A stretch of 64,000 nt of DNA from positions 622,055 to 686,054 of the forward strand of contig CAJNDS010000668.1 in assembly GCA_905221605.1 (NCBI GenBank), read 5' to 3'. This document shows positions 17,300 to 27,568 of this stretch, in pieces (within the stretch, counting starts at the first letter, position 1; each line of letters begins with the position of its first letter). Both the position numbers and the translations under genes were made by a program. The DNA is from Symbiodinium natans (lineage: Eukaryota; Sar; Dinophyceae; Suessiales; Symbiodiniaceae). The notes under the pieces were generated by a model, which saw only the letters and a list, made by a program, of their open reading frames with translations, did not search any database and was not told the DNA's origin.

Positions 17300-17351
17300 A
17301 GGGTTTAGGGTTTAGGGTTTAGGGTTTAGGGTTTAGGGTTTAGGGTTTAGG
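17300..17351 (+). repeat. telomeric array (TTTAGGG)7
   Basis: Perfect units, followed by a 39-nt open island (17351-17389, GQPGGDRKPVAKR) and another tract. The island could be an exon, but the next implied intron would be only 20 bp. Confidence 0.95.
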
Positions 17352-17829
17352 GACAGCCGGGCGGTGACAGAAAGCCCGTTGCAAAAAGGGTTTAGGGCTT
17401 AGGGTTCAGGAGGATGGCGTAGATAAAGAAGCGATGCCTGGTGGCAAGGATGCCCGAGGGTTTAGGGTTTAGGGTTGAGGGTTTAGGGTTTAGGTTTTAG
17501 GGTTTAGGGTTTAGGGTTTAGGGGTAAATATCGGGTAGATCATCCTGCCTGTGCCGGTCTTCTTTTTGTATTCCTGACAGTGTGGGCTTTCTTTGTTTAA
17601 GCACCAAACCTCAAACCACAACGCATCCGAAACCCTAAGCCCTAAACACTAACCCTAAAGCCTAAACCAGAACCCTAAAGCCTAAACCCTACACCCTTGC
17701 CCCTAAACCCTTAGCCTGCTGCTGCGGAGATTTCTTGCAGAAAGCCTAGACCCTAAACTGTAAACCCTAAACCCTAATCCCTACACCCTAAACTGGCCTA
17801 AACCCTAAACCCTCAGCCCCGGCTAACAG

Positions 17830-18068
17830 GCGCAGGAGGACAAGCTGAAAGATGTGGCTCGCCACTCCATGGCCTTGCTCCGACACTTTGAGACAAGCAG
17901 GTAGGTTTAGGGTTTAGGGTTCAGGGTTTAGGGTTTAGCATATCACCACCCAATTTTCAACCCCGCAACGGCTTCGAATTGGAGAGATACAGTGAGGCTT
18001 CACACTCCATGGCGCCTAGCAGTTCATGTGTGTGTGGCATCAGCTGGGTGGACGGTCATGTGGATTGA
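17830..18068 (+). CDS. two terminal exons joined across a purely telomeric intron
   Basis: Exon 17830-17900 follows GGCTAACAG and reads AQEDKLKDVARHSMALLR, HFETS, ending AAGCAG|GTAGGT in phase 2. The 38-bp intron 17901-17938 contains nothing but TTTAGGG-type units and ends TTTAG. Exon 17939-18068 resumes in phase 2 (ISPPNFQPRNGFELERYS, EASHSMAPSSSCVCGISW, VDGHVD) to TGA. Upstream exons are probably at 17581 and earlier but were not linked. The first exon is a charged helix; no family recognised. Confidence 0.5.
17901..17938 (+). repeat. 38-bp telomeric-repeat intron
   Basis: GTAGGTTTAGGGTTTAGGG continuing to GGGTTTAG: donor GT and acceptor AG both fall in the heptamer array. Confidence 0.6.
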
Positions 18069-18071
18069 TGA

Positions 18072-18308
18072 GGAGTACGGGTTGCAAGATTGGGACAGAT
18101 CCAAGAGGTTTTACAGATTTGGCTGCTTTGGATTCAGTTGGAATTTGAGGGCCTTGTGATTGACGTTCATCTGCAAGATTGGATGCAACAGTGCTTCTAT
18201 AGTGAGCTAGTTCGGTTTCATGAGAGTACCTTTAGATCTTTCAATTTTCTCATACTCTATAGTGTCATTCCTGAAACGTGGGCCGAGAAGCTGAGTCGCC
18301 TGCTCTAG
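18072..18308 (+). CDS. candidate terminal exon, hydrophobic
   Basis: Open to TAG at 18306-18308: QEVLQIWLLWIQLEFEGLV, IDVHLQDWMQQCFYSELV, RSFNFLILYSVIPETWAEK. No ATG near the start. An alternative frame from 18044 is also open for 35 codons. Confidence 0.3.
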   Translation, partial: GVRVARLGQIQEVLQIWLLWIQLEFEGLVIDVHLQDWMQQCFYSELVRFHESTFRSFNFLILYSVIPETWAEKLSRLL

Positions 18309-18579
18309 TCCTTCTGTCAAGAGTGCAGGGGGATTGGGGGCCTTGCTGTCACGAGTACGGGGGGGCTTGCAGGGCGGCCTTGGCTCAGAGGGGATGTTAT
18401 CGAGGCGGGCGAAGTCTTTGGGAAAAGGGTTTAGGGTTTAGGGTTTAAGGTTTAAGGTTTAGGGACACGGTAACCCGTAGGAATCCCAAACCTTCCCATG
18501 TGTCTAGGTATGTCGCTGCTGCTGCTGGTGGTGGTGTGTATAACGAAAAGTTTTTGCTTTCAAACAATACACACACATA

Positions 18580-18705
18580 TACATACATACATGTATGTTT
18601 ATGTTTGTTTATTGTCTTTACTTACATACATACATACATATATATATATATTCATTTTTATATTTATTTATATGTATACACGATATATATATATATACAC
18701 ACATA
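18580..18705 (+). repeat. AT-rich compound microsatellite
   Basis: (ACACATATACAT)n, (CATA)n and (TA)n. It lies in a possible 243-bp intron (GTATGT at 18508 to AACAG at 18750). Confidence 0.9.
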
Positions 18706-18750
18706 TGGTGCGGTGGGGCTTCTGGGCATGAAGCACCAACAAAAAAACAG

Positions 18751-18887
18751 CCCTGCATCTGCGCCAAGGAGATTTCCAGAAGTTGGATGAGCATGACTGC
18801 GTCAGGAAGATAGCAGACATCCAGCCGCTGGCCACTCATAGCTATCGTGCTTCTGCCTTCTATGGACGCGGGTTACCGTGGCTGTGA
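18751..18887 (+). CDS. candidate terminal exon
   Basis: After AAAAAAACAG the frame reads LHLRQGDFQKLDEHDCVRK, IADIQPLATHSYRASAFYG, RGLPWL to TGA. Upstream, TCTAG|GTATGT at 18508 would be a good donor. No family recognised. Confidence 0.4.
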
Positions 18888-19019
18888 AAAGTGCTCAAGC
18901 GTGAAACAAAGCCGAAGCTCCAGAAACCCAGAACATGGGCTTAGGGTTCCGGGTTTATGGCTTTTGGGGTTTAGGGTTTAGGGTTTAGGGCTACTACTCA
19001 GGCTAGGGTTTCAGCCCGG

Positions 19020-19107
19020 ATGGAAGCGTTTCAGCCAAAAAGGGGTTTCAGAAGGCCGGCTCGAATATCTGATGGTCTGATCCGAAACCTGCGAGAACAC
19101 CGGGGGG
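19020..19107 (+). CDS. candidate first exon
   Basis: ATG follows TTTCAGCCCGG; MEAFQPKRGFRRPARISDG, LIRNLREHR ends at GGG|GTGAGA. It is basic and unidentified. The downstream exon was not found. Confidence 0.3.
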
Positions 19108-19211
19108 GTGAGAGAATGAGCTTGTCGAGGTTTACGGTCTTTCGGGGTCTTAGGGCTTTGAGCGTTTTGTGTGTTTTTTGTTTCTTTTTTTCGGGGGGTG
19201 GGGGGGTTCGG

Positions 19212-19273
19212 TTGGGGATGTCCCCGATTCTAGTCCCTCTTAAGGACTGTTAGAATAAGGGGGAACATGCCAA
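19212..19273. mobile_element. internally deleted MITE-A
   Basis: TTGGGGATGTCCCC then GATTCTAGTCCC and TTAAGGACTGTTAGAATAAG GGGGAACATGCCAA. About 40 bp of the left interior is missing. Confidence 0.7.
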
Positions 19274-19853
19274 GGTTTAGGTTTAGATTTTTGTTGGATG
19301 TTTTCGGGTCAGGGTGCAAGCCATTTTCCGAGCAGGCCCCCTGTGCTTTCTCGGGATGCGGGGGTGGCCGGGATGGGGCAGTTTTCTGGGGGGGGGGAGG
19401 GGGGGGGGGGGGGGGGGGGGGGCGGTTTCGTGGCTTTTGGGGTTTAGGGTTGAGGAATATACCTTAAACCACACAGGGAACCTTGTTCTGATTTAGGGTA
19501 TACCTAAACCTCAAAGGATTCAAAATAATGGCACTGTTTCTTTCTGGGCCTTGGGCAATTTGTTTAAGCATACTTTGGGGTTCCAGGCAGGAACTAAACT
19601 AAACCTCGAAAACCCCAACCTTCTACAGCCGTTTCTGACCCCAACCCATAGGGTCTTTGGTACCCATAATTAATTACTTCGCATCTGGTGTGCAGGGGTC
19701 ATGTCTGCAAATGAACTCATGGCGATGAGTAGGCTTTTGCTTGGACCTGCGTGCTGGGAGCCGGTTTAGGGTATAGGGCGCCCTTTTAAAGGCTCAGCTC
19801 AGTGGAATTAATGGGGCTTTGGGTTTCAGGCAAACCCTGACCCCTAAACCCTA

Positions 19854-19975
19854 TCTTGGAGGTTCATGGGTAGCTATACGTAAGGTTATAAGTATCCCAA
19901 ATAGGGTTATAAGTACAGCTAGCAGTTAGCATACTTCTCACCCTACTTGAAACGACCCACGATCCTCCAAGTATA
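19854..19975. mobile_element. MITE-B copy
   Basis: CTTGGAGGTTCATGGGTAGC ... GACCCACGATCCTCCAAGTA. Confidence 0.8.
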
Positions 19976-20155
19976 TACCTCAACCCTTAGATGACCCGAA
20001 GCCTTATAAAACGCACCTTGGCTGTGAGCACATGGTCTGGGAACTCTGAATCTAAACCGCCATGTGGATGCAACCCTAAACCCGAAACCCTAAACCCCAA
20101 ACACTAAACCCCAAACCCTAAACCCTAAACCCCAAACCCTAAACCCTAAACCCCA

Positions 20156-20242
20156 ACGAGGCGCTGCTTGGTGAAGTATGAGATGCAGTACATCCGCGCT
20201 TGGGAGATCGAGGTCCTCTCGCTGGGGTTATGGCGTTTTGGG
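20156..20242 (+). CDS. candidate exon
   Basis: Out of a CCCTAAA/CCCCAAA block the frame reads TRRCLVKYEMQYIRAWEIE, VLSLGLWRFG and ends GGG|GTAAAT. No partner exon was assigned. Confidence 0.3.
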
Positions 20243-20621
20243 GTAAATTTGTTGAGGGCTTAGAGGGTTTAGGGTTTTGTTTTAGGGTTTAGTCTAGGGT
20301 TTTGGGTTTAGAGTTTAGGGTTTAGAGTTTAGGGTTTGGGGTTTAGGGTTTAGGGTTTAGAGTTTAGAGGTCCCTGGAAACCAAATGAACTCTAGAATTG
20401 GGGGGGGGGGGGGTCATATACCCTATACCACTATAATTCCTGTTGAGGTATGTAAACCATACACTCTCTTAAGGTTCGTTGGGCCCCTCAGGACTGTGTG
20501 CAGTCTTTACCCGTTTAGGGTTTAGGGTTTAGGGTTTAGGGGTCTTTACCGTTCAAGGCCCCGGTATGACTTGAGGTCCTGCAAGGCCCCTCTCTGCCTG
20601 GGTTTTCCGGGAGGAGAGGGG

Positions 20622-21101
20622 ATGGGAGGAGGCTGTCCCACGTCTCGTTCAAGTCGGGGGTGTCGTGAGAAAGTGGAAGAAAGTGCTGGGAAGTGCCTCT
20701 CAGAACTTTCAAACGCAAGTGTGCGCTGCACAGTCAAAGTCTCAAACAAAGGGGAAAGGCAATGCCAGCCATCAGCTAGCTTCTTGCTTTGGATCCTCTT
20801 GCAGCAATACGCTAACTTGGAGGCTAGCCCTACTTCTGTCTACCCATGAATTTCGAGTGGTTGGCTTGCAGGTTTTCTGTTCGGCTTCTTGTGGGTGCTT
20901 GCCCGAGTCGGAGAGCAATGAAAGCTTAGTGACTGGGACGTGTCAGTTTTGTAAGGCTGCCCCTTTGGGTGAACCTACAGCGCACACTCAGACTCAGCTG
21001 TGCCAGAGGAGCACCGACGTCAGCGGGAGCTTGCTGATCTGGAAGCTATGCGCTCTCGCTTTCGGAAGGACCTGAACCTCCTCAAACAGGGAGGCAGCTG
21101 A
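20622..21101 (+). CDS. three-exon gene, Cys-containing protein with C-terminal charged helix
   Basis: Exon 20622-20837 starts at ATG (MGGGCPTSRSSRGCREKV, SVRCTVKVSNKGERQCQP, FLLWILLQQYANLEASPTS) and ends TCT|GTCTAC in phase 0; the frame is also open upstream to 20571. Intron 1 (34 bp) ends TTGGCTTGCAG. Exon 20872-20950 (VFCSASCGCLPESESNES, LVTGTCQF) ends TTTT|GTAAGG in phase 1. Intron 2 (41 bp) ends ACTCAG. Exon 20992-21101 reads SAVPEEHRRQRELADLEAM, RSRFRKDLNLLKQGGS to TGA. All phases agree; about 133 residues. Six Cys in exons 1-2 could bind metal, and the tail is coiled-coil-like. It lies about 180 bp upstream of the cyclin gene on the same strand. No family assigned. Confidence 0.6.
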
Positions 21102-21181
21102 CTCCGTAGATCTGAGCTCCATGGTCAATGGATGACATCAGTGCTCACGTTCGCTTGTCTTGCCGAGCGCTTTGCAAGATG

Positions 21182-22365
21182 TCCCCGGGCACCCCTTCAA
21201 AGATGTCACCTACTGCTGAAGCTCTTTTGGATCAAGAGCATTCTTCCACTCAGGGCGCTTGTAAAAGGTTAGCACGTGCCCATGCTCAATTGTCAAAAAA
21301 CCTCAGAGGAGGTCGATACCCAGTACGAGCCGATGATCACTTCAGAGGAGGTGGAGGACGAATTGTTTCGTCTGGGTGCCTCCTCCGACACGCTCACCAA
21401 GCTCAAAGTGTTTGATGAAATGGTGCACAAGCCGACGTCAGGCAACCTCGACAGGTCCATCCGCACCAAGGCCCTGCGTTGCATGTGGCGAATGCTTCAG
21501 GAAAAAGGCCTTGCTGCTGAGAAAACCTGGTTCAAGGCGGCCCTCCTTCTCGATCGCGTGACGGCAAGCAGCTTCTTCCGCTTAGAAGAGATGCCGCTGA
21601 CCTGCGTGTACTTGACGAGGCTTGTCTTGAAGTGCGCCTCCCGCGTGCCCAAGGGTGCAGATGAAGAAGACCCCAGCATGGTGCTCAAAGACTTTGCGAC
21701 CTGGCTGGACTCGACGCAGAACTTGGCGACTTCAAAGGTGTCCAACCAGGCGCTCCTGACGCATGAGGAGAAGGTCTTGAAGGCACTCGACTGGCAGGTG
21801 GAAGTGTCCAGCATGGAGAAGTGGTGCTTTCTCTTCTTCACTCGCTTCGGATTGGCGGGCTGGGAGTTCCAGGCGCCTCTCCGGCAGATGCATGAACAGG
21901 CTTTGCTGCTTGCACGCGCCGTGGTGATGTGCTTTCCAATGCTGAGCCACAAGAAGCTGGCCGCCGGACTGTTTCTTTGTCATAGTTGGGTACCATTTTA
22001 CATTTGTTTAAGGGTACCAAAACCCCACAAGGAATAAGAAACAAACTATTTGTAACGTTATCCCAACCATGAACTATAGGTTTTGCCTGAGCTTTGTGTA
22101 CTCGGGCCTACTGCCAACGGCCAGCCTGCGGCCTTCGGACGTGAATGCTACGGAGTGGAGCGCGCTTTTGGCAGCGAATGGAAAGCTGCCTCAATGCCGT
22201 TTGCCGCAGGCGATTACGATGAGGCTTATGCACATGATCTGCCTCTCCGTTAAGGAGAGGCCGGATGACATCCGTGCCTGGTCAAGACAAACAGTAGAAA
22301 CCTTGGGCGAAACACTTCGTCAAGTTCGCATGTTTCACGATGGGCAAGAGCTGTGGAACATCTAG
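21182..22365 (+). CDS. cyclin-domain protein
   Basis: The main exon 21282-21970 (or from 21307 if spliced upstream) encodes a recognisable cyclin N-terminal fold: SIRTKALRCMWRMLQEKGL, a WFKAALLLDRVTASSFFRL segment typical of the cyclin box, then HEEKVLKALDWQVEVSSME and FFTRFGLAGW, as in A/B/D-type boxes (established family pattern). An introner (21971-22079) is removed between LAAGL and FCLSFVYSGLLPTASL, keeping the frame; exon 22080-22365 supplies a helical C-terminal part ending at TAG. ATG at 21182 (MSPGTPSKMSPTAEALLD) gives a plausible N-terminal exon joined through a GC-AG intron 21255-21306. Alternatively, a donor at 22353, exon 22383-22420 (GTGAGT donor) and exon 22469-22662 also fit phase and would replace the C-terminus. 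Likely a CDK-regulating cyclin; subtype not assigned. Confidence 0.8.
21971..22079 (+). mobile_element. introner (intron of the cyclin gene)
   Basis: The 109-bp GT-AG intron has imperfect inverted ends: GTCATAGTTGGG near the donor and CCCAACCATGAAC near the acceptor (10 of 12 bases pair). A second copy lies at 58277-58392 with the same ends (CTTTGTCATAGTTGGGTA ... CCAACCATGAACTA). Its presence between two codons of a conserved fold marks it as a real intron. Confidence 0.8.
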
Positions 22366-22780
22366 ATCTCCCTCTCTCTCAGTGTCGGCTCTCACCAATT
22401 CCGCCCTGAGCGTTACGTCGGTGAGTATGGGCCAGGGCCAGAGGGGGTCCGGAATTGTGTATCTTAAGTCTCGCGTCTTGCGAAGAGACTCCCAAGAGGA
22501 CTCCGCAGGAACGTCCATCAATCATCCAATCCCTCGACGGACTGCTTGCGCTTGCTTGTGAATGGAGGAGGTTTAGCTATAAGACTACTTTCGCTTTCCT
22601 GCTTTAAGATCCGTGCCGGATGTAGTTCATACTGCACAGGCATCCAGCAGCTCCATTGTTAAGGTTTAGGGTTTAAAGTGTAGGGATGGCTCGCCGGCCG
22701 AACACTGCAGAGCAGGAAACCTATTGCTACACCCCTCTTGGAGAACATCCAAGCAGACTCTAAGCATGCAGCCCTCGAGA

Positions 22781-22975
22781 TCCTTTGTTTCAGGGGACTA
22801 AGGGAGGGTCCCTCATTTAGGGACTACTTAGGTCTGTAGGGACTTTATGAGGTATATATATATATATATGATTGAAATGTATGTATATATATATATATAT
22901 ATGTTTAGGGGTTGTATAGGGGAACAAGATTAAGAGTCCCTTCTAGGGGGGTCCCTCCCTATACCCCTTCAGAGT
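22781..22975. repeat. imperfect palindrome with (TA)n centre
   Basis: TAAGGGAGGGTCCCTCATTT at the left and CTTCTAGGGGGGTCCCTCCC at the right flank two TA microsatellites (22853-22868 and 22886-22902). Possibly a further MITE family; no second copy was seen. Confidence 0.5.
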
Positions 22976-23194
22976 CAATGTTTGTCTTCGATCGCTCGCG
23001 GAGATGTTCTGTCATGGCCCAGCAGGGCACGGCCCAAGAGAGCAGAGGGCATGCCAACGCGCAGTGTGCAGATGCAAAACGATGCCCATTGTTCGTCCGA
23101 GTTCGTCCCCCAGGCCTAAACCCTAAACCCTACAAATTCAAAAACCCTGGACCCTAAACCCTAAACCCTTAGCCGAACTAAATGACCCCACCAG

Positions 23195-25406
23195 GACGCC
23201 GAAGGAGAAGAGAGGCAGCTTGATGGTCAGCGCAAGGCCCTCCCAGGGTTCGTGCTTAGTGTTTAGGGCTTAGGGCTCAGCACGTCTTTGCAAGGTGCCA
23301 TGGGGTTTCTGCCGAGGGCAGACCCTTCCTGCAATTCTCTTTAACTACAGTGTGCGGTTTAGTGCTTACTTAGGGCTTAAGGGTTTAAAGTTTCATGGGT
23401 TGAAATTATTGATTGAGGGGTGCTTAGTACTGAACTGTGGGCAAATAGAGTAACCTGGAATTTTGTTATATGTCCCCCTTTCTGGCTTGAACAGGGTTTA
23501 AAGATCGGTTCTTACTGATGATTTACTGGTTTTTGGACTACTATACTTGAACACTTTTTTTTGGTTACGGAAGCCTCTTATAGATACTTTCAGCTGCTAA
23601 GAAGTACATGTTTTCCAGGGTCTACTCCAAAGTGGGGTATGGGGCTTCTGGAAACCTAGTATAGATACTACTTCTACCTAATAAGCAACCCTAAACCTTA
23701 AACCCTAAACCCTAAACCCTAAACCCTAAACCCTAGTATATCTTTCTTTTCAGGGTCTACTCCGAAGCAGGGTTTAGGGCAGACAGCACTCAGACAGTCA
23801 AAGGCCGACTCCAGCCGCTGGGAGGATCATGGGTTTGCTGTCGAGGGTTTTAGGGTTTTAGGGGTTTAGGGTTTTATGGTTCTAGGGTTTTGGGGTTTAG
23901 GGTTTTAGGGGTTCTAGGGTTTTAGGGTTTTAGGGTTTTAGGGTTTTAGGGTTTTAGGGTTTTAGGGTTTTAGGGGTTTAGGGTTTTAGGGTTTTAGGGT
24001 TTTAGGGTCTTAGGGTCTTAGGGTTTTAGGGTTTTAGGGTTCAGGTTAGTGTTCACTTCACCCCCAGAACCCCCACGCATTCCTACAACTTCCGCCCCTG
24101 ACCTTTCTCAAACCATTTCTGGATGCTTTCAGGTATTGCAGAAGGGGCAGATCAAGCGCAAGCGCTATGTAGGCCGGTGTTTTGGGACCGGTCGAAGCGC
24201 CTGAGGTCCTCGGGCGCTTGGGGAGCTGAAGGGGAGTAGGAAGGGGTAGCCGAGCAACCCGAAACCCTGAACTCCCCTCTTCTCATTCTTATCGGCATAC
24301 TGCTAGCATCCCTGGCAGCAAAGATGCGGCTCTTGCGGGTACCCAGAGAGCCCAATACCCCTCAATTAAGGAATATTCCTTAAATCATACTAAGGATCCC
24401 TATGTGGTTTAAGGAATATTGCTTAATTAAGAAGCCATCTCCCTTCGCACCCTGCAGGTTACGAAGAGCTGGCCGCGGCCGTGAACTCCAAAAGGCCACA
24501 GCACGAATCCAAGGCGCCGGCCTTTGGTCCTTTAGGGTTCAGGGTTTAGGGTTTAGGGTTTAGGGTTTAGGGTTTAGGATTAAACTAAAGGTCTAGTAAG
24601 AACTAGTTGAGATCCTTTCCGGAATCTGCGCATGCCCCCTTGCAACCTTAAGATCTCTTGGGTACGAAGAAGGAGCCCTAAACCCTACACCGAAATGTTT
24701 TTCGACCTGCTTCTCCCCCTTGTTCCCCGTTTTAGGGGTTGTGAGTTCCCGTGTGAAAGGATACACGCCTGAACCTTGTGAGGTGGATCGAGGCGGTGCG
24801 GACTGAGAAAGTGTGTTGAAAGAAGGGTCTATAGATTTGGGGGTTTAGGGTTTAGGGGTATCGGCCAGGAACCCTAAACCCTAAACCCTAAACCCTAAAC
24901 CCTAAACCCTAAACCTACTGTCAGGGGCAGATCGAGCACGTCACGGCCGACTTGGTGCAGATGCGCGCGCACGGCCGGGGGGCCTTGTTTAAAGAAATCT
25001 CCTTCGGGGCAATTGGGGTTTAGGGTTTAGGGTTTAGGGTTTAGGGTTTAGGGTTTAGGGTTTGAACCCGACAAGAGTTGCTTTGCCGTCCAGCAGTTCT
25101 AAACAGGCCTCTATGGGGATGAATCTAGTACTGCAATGTCAGGGTATGATCCCAATGGGAAAGATCCAGCATATCCATCATGTAAGTTTTTCGAGGTGCA
25201 CGGCGCGGAGCTAGATTACACCGGTAACATGCATTGAGGAGAGGGAAGGGCGTGAGAGAGAAAGAGAGAGACCCTAAGCCCTAGACCCTAAACCCTAAAC
25301 CCTAAACCCTAAACCGTCACAACAGGTGAGCGTCTCTCCCGGTTGGCCGAGTTCCGGGACGAGCGCCCTGGCTGATTTTCAAAGGAGGAAACCCATAGTT
25401 TCCTAA
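23195..25406 (+). CDS. seven-exon gene of unknown function
   Basis: Exons with agreeing phases: 23195-23247 (DAEGEERQLDGQRKALPG), 23778-23832 (ADSTQTVKGRLQPLGGSW), 24133-24172 (VLQKGQIKRKRYV; GC donor), 24458-24526 (YEELAAAVNSKRPQHESK), 24612-24661 (PFRNLRMPPCNLKISW; GTACGA), 24925-25017 (GQIEHVTADLVQMRAHGRG, ALFKEISFGAIG; GTTTAGGG donor), 25326-25406 (VSVSPGWPSSGTSALADF to TAA). Acceptors include CACCAG, GCTTTCAG, CACCCTGCAG, CTACTGTCAG and CACAACAG. Introns carry GTTTTAGGG, TTTAGGG and CCCTAAA arrays and one MITE-C. The protein is basic and low in hydrophobics; no family recognised. The 5' end and the last junction (a phase-0 stop near 25090 is an alternative) are uncertain. Confidence 0.55.
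23835..24045 (+). repeat. GTTTTAGGG variant array
   Basis: About 20 units of TTTTAGGG/TTTTAGGGG, an octamer variant with one extra T, all in one orientation within one intron. Confidence 0.95.
24341..24430. mobile_element. MITE-C copy within an intron, right end lost
   Basis: CCCAGAGAGCCCAATACCCC ... GTTTAAGGAATATTGCTTAATTAAG. The outer right arm is missing. Confidence 0.75.
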
Positions 25407-25546
25407 GGGCTATGTTGTGTCGTGTCCAAGGTAGCTAAACCCCAGAAAATTCTTAGAACATAATCCTGGTGCTACGGCCCGTTGTGTAGGAGTCTAGGAG
25501 TGGCATGCTCCGCTCAGCTTGCCGGCAATTTGCCTGATACAGCCAG

Positions 25547-25548
<2 letters not shown>

Positions 25549-25618
<70 letters not shown>
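25549..25618 (+). repeat. (CTA)n microsatellite
   Basis: About 23 CTA/ACT units followed by GTCGTC-rich sequence (25648-25712). Any poly-Thr ORF here is a repeat artefact. Confidence 0.95.
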
Positions 25619-26048
25619 ATCTAACACTACTGGTAGCAGCAGTGGCAGTCGTCGTCATCGTCGTCGTCCCCGTCGTCGAAGACGGTATAGACGGTAGACG
25701 TCATAGTCGTCGTCACAGCTAGTTGTTCCTTCCCACTTTTTCTGAGACGCGCGTGTCTGTTGTACTGTGCAGGCCACTAGTTTTGTGAAATGGGGCTCCC
25801 GAGTTGCCAGGGCCAGTTCGAGAATTTTCCTTTTCCCGAATGCGTAGCAGAGGGTTCCCCGTTGTAAGAGGTGGGTTCCAGGGGTTTGGGAGTTTGTGTG
25901 GCGTGATTTGGCATTGCCCCCGCCGTGCGCATCGAGCTGTGTCTGCGGAAACCCGGCGTTTTGGCCTGGCTTTGGTCTCTGCATGCCTCAAAAAGTGTCG
26001 GTGAGGCCGCTCATGGGTCTTGGAGGAGTGCCATCCTAGCAACTGCTA

Positions 26049-26273
26049 TTGCTCTTTGACTGTATCGTGGCTTTTAGTGCAGACAAGCACGAGGATGAGG
26101 CACGCAGGCGGTGCCATCCTGGGATTGCCGTGACTTTTAATGCTTGGTTTGTTGATGTTTGTTTTTCATGGCTCAAAATTGCAGACAGTCACGAGGATGC
26201 GGCACGTGGGTGGAGCCATCCTCGTGACTGTCGTGATTGTGTCAAGCTTGGTTTCTTGTTCAAGGCTTTGTAA
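26049..26273 (+). CDS. ORF over an in-frame 102-bp tandem duplication
   Basis: The reading ADKHEDEARRRCHPGIAV... is followed by ADSHEDAARGWSHPRDCRD; the units start at GCAGACA (26080 and 26181), and a third start GCAGACGAG appears at 26303. No ATG. The preserved frame across units is suggestive of coding but not decisive. Confidence 0.25.
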   Translation: MLFDCIVAFSADKHEDEARRRCHPGIAVTFNAWFVDVCFSWLKIADSHEDAARGWSHPRDCRDCVKLGFLFKAL

Positions 26274-26309
26274 GCTTGGTTTAACGTTCACGGCTCAAAA
26301 GTGCAGACG

Positions 26310-26580
26310 AGTGGAGAAAGTGGGAGATAGAGGACGAGAGCGAGAGAGGAATAACAAAATGACAAAAAGAGAGAGGTCGATGAAAAAGAGATGAGAATGA
26401 CTTAAGAGAGATATGAAAGAGAGAGAGAGAGAGACAGAAGAGACAAACACAAGAGAGAACGAGAGAGAAGAGAGAATGAAAAGAGAAAGAGAGAGAGAGA
26501 GAAAGAAGAAACAAAGAGAGAAACATTAAAACTATGTAGTGGAAAAAGTCGGGATGAGATAGAGAGAGAGAGAGAGTTTT
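26310..26580 (+). repeat. purine-rich (GA)n region
   Basis: Long GA/GAA-rich strand. No gene seen between 26280 and 26640. Confidence 0.9.
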
Positions 26581-26929
26581 TTTTGTGTAGTCTTGGTGCT
26601 CCGACATCAATAAAAGTCAGCTAGAGTCATTTCAAAGGTTCTCGTTTTCGAGTCCATTCAAAGATCTATTGTGTAAACCGAGTCTTGTTGAAGATCTATG
26701 CAGTCGAAGTCAAACAAGTCAAACAAGAATGAGAAAAGATCACCGCCAGCCCCCAGCCCTCCCTCCCAAGAAAAAGGACAAGCAAGCCAAGCCAAGAATA
26801 TTTGAGAAAGACAAGGAACGCAAATCTATTTACCGGTTTTCGGGGGCGGGAGAAAGCAAGAAGAACCAACAAAGGGGCAAGACAACCTAGGGTTACTTCT
26901 CCACGTGCCAGGTAGTGGTGGAGGCAGCG

Positions 26930-27104
26930 GTAGTGGTGGTGGTCGTCGTCGTCGTGGTCGCGGTCGTCGTCGTCGTCGTCGTACAGCAGAAGCAGTAGCC
27001 AGAGCAGGAACCGGAGGAGTCGGAGTAGGAGTAATAGGAGTAGCAGGAGTGGTAGGAGTAGTAGGAGCGGTAGGAGTAGTAGGAGTAGTAGGAGTAGTAG
27101 AAGC

Positions 27105-27148
<44 letters not shown>

Positions 27149-27214
27149 AAGTAGTAGTAGTAGTAGTAGTAGTCGTAGTAGTAGTAGTAGTAGTAGGAGT
27201 AGGAGTAGGAGTAG

Positions 27215-27265
<51 letters not shown>

Positions 27266-27425
27266 TAGTAGTAGTAGTCGTCGTCGTAGTAGTAGTAGTA
27301 ACAGAAGAAGAAGAAGTAGTAGTAGTAGTAGTCGTCGTTGTTGTAGTACTAGTAGTAGTAGGAGTAGGAGTATGAGTAGTAGTAGGAGTAGGAGGAGTAG
27401 TAGTAGGAGTAGTAGGAGTAGTAGT

Positions 27426-27457
<32 letters not shown>

Positions 27458-27465
27458 TCGTAGTC

Positions 27466-27517
<52 letters not shown>

Positions 27518-27531
27518 GAGTAGTAGTAGTG

Positions 27532-27568
<37 letters not shown>

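Noticed and set aside
17351-17459. two further exons of the 17.8-kb gene
   Set aside because: Frames look good, but the implied intron between them is only 20 bp, below plausible size; kept only as a note.
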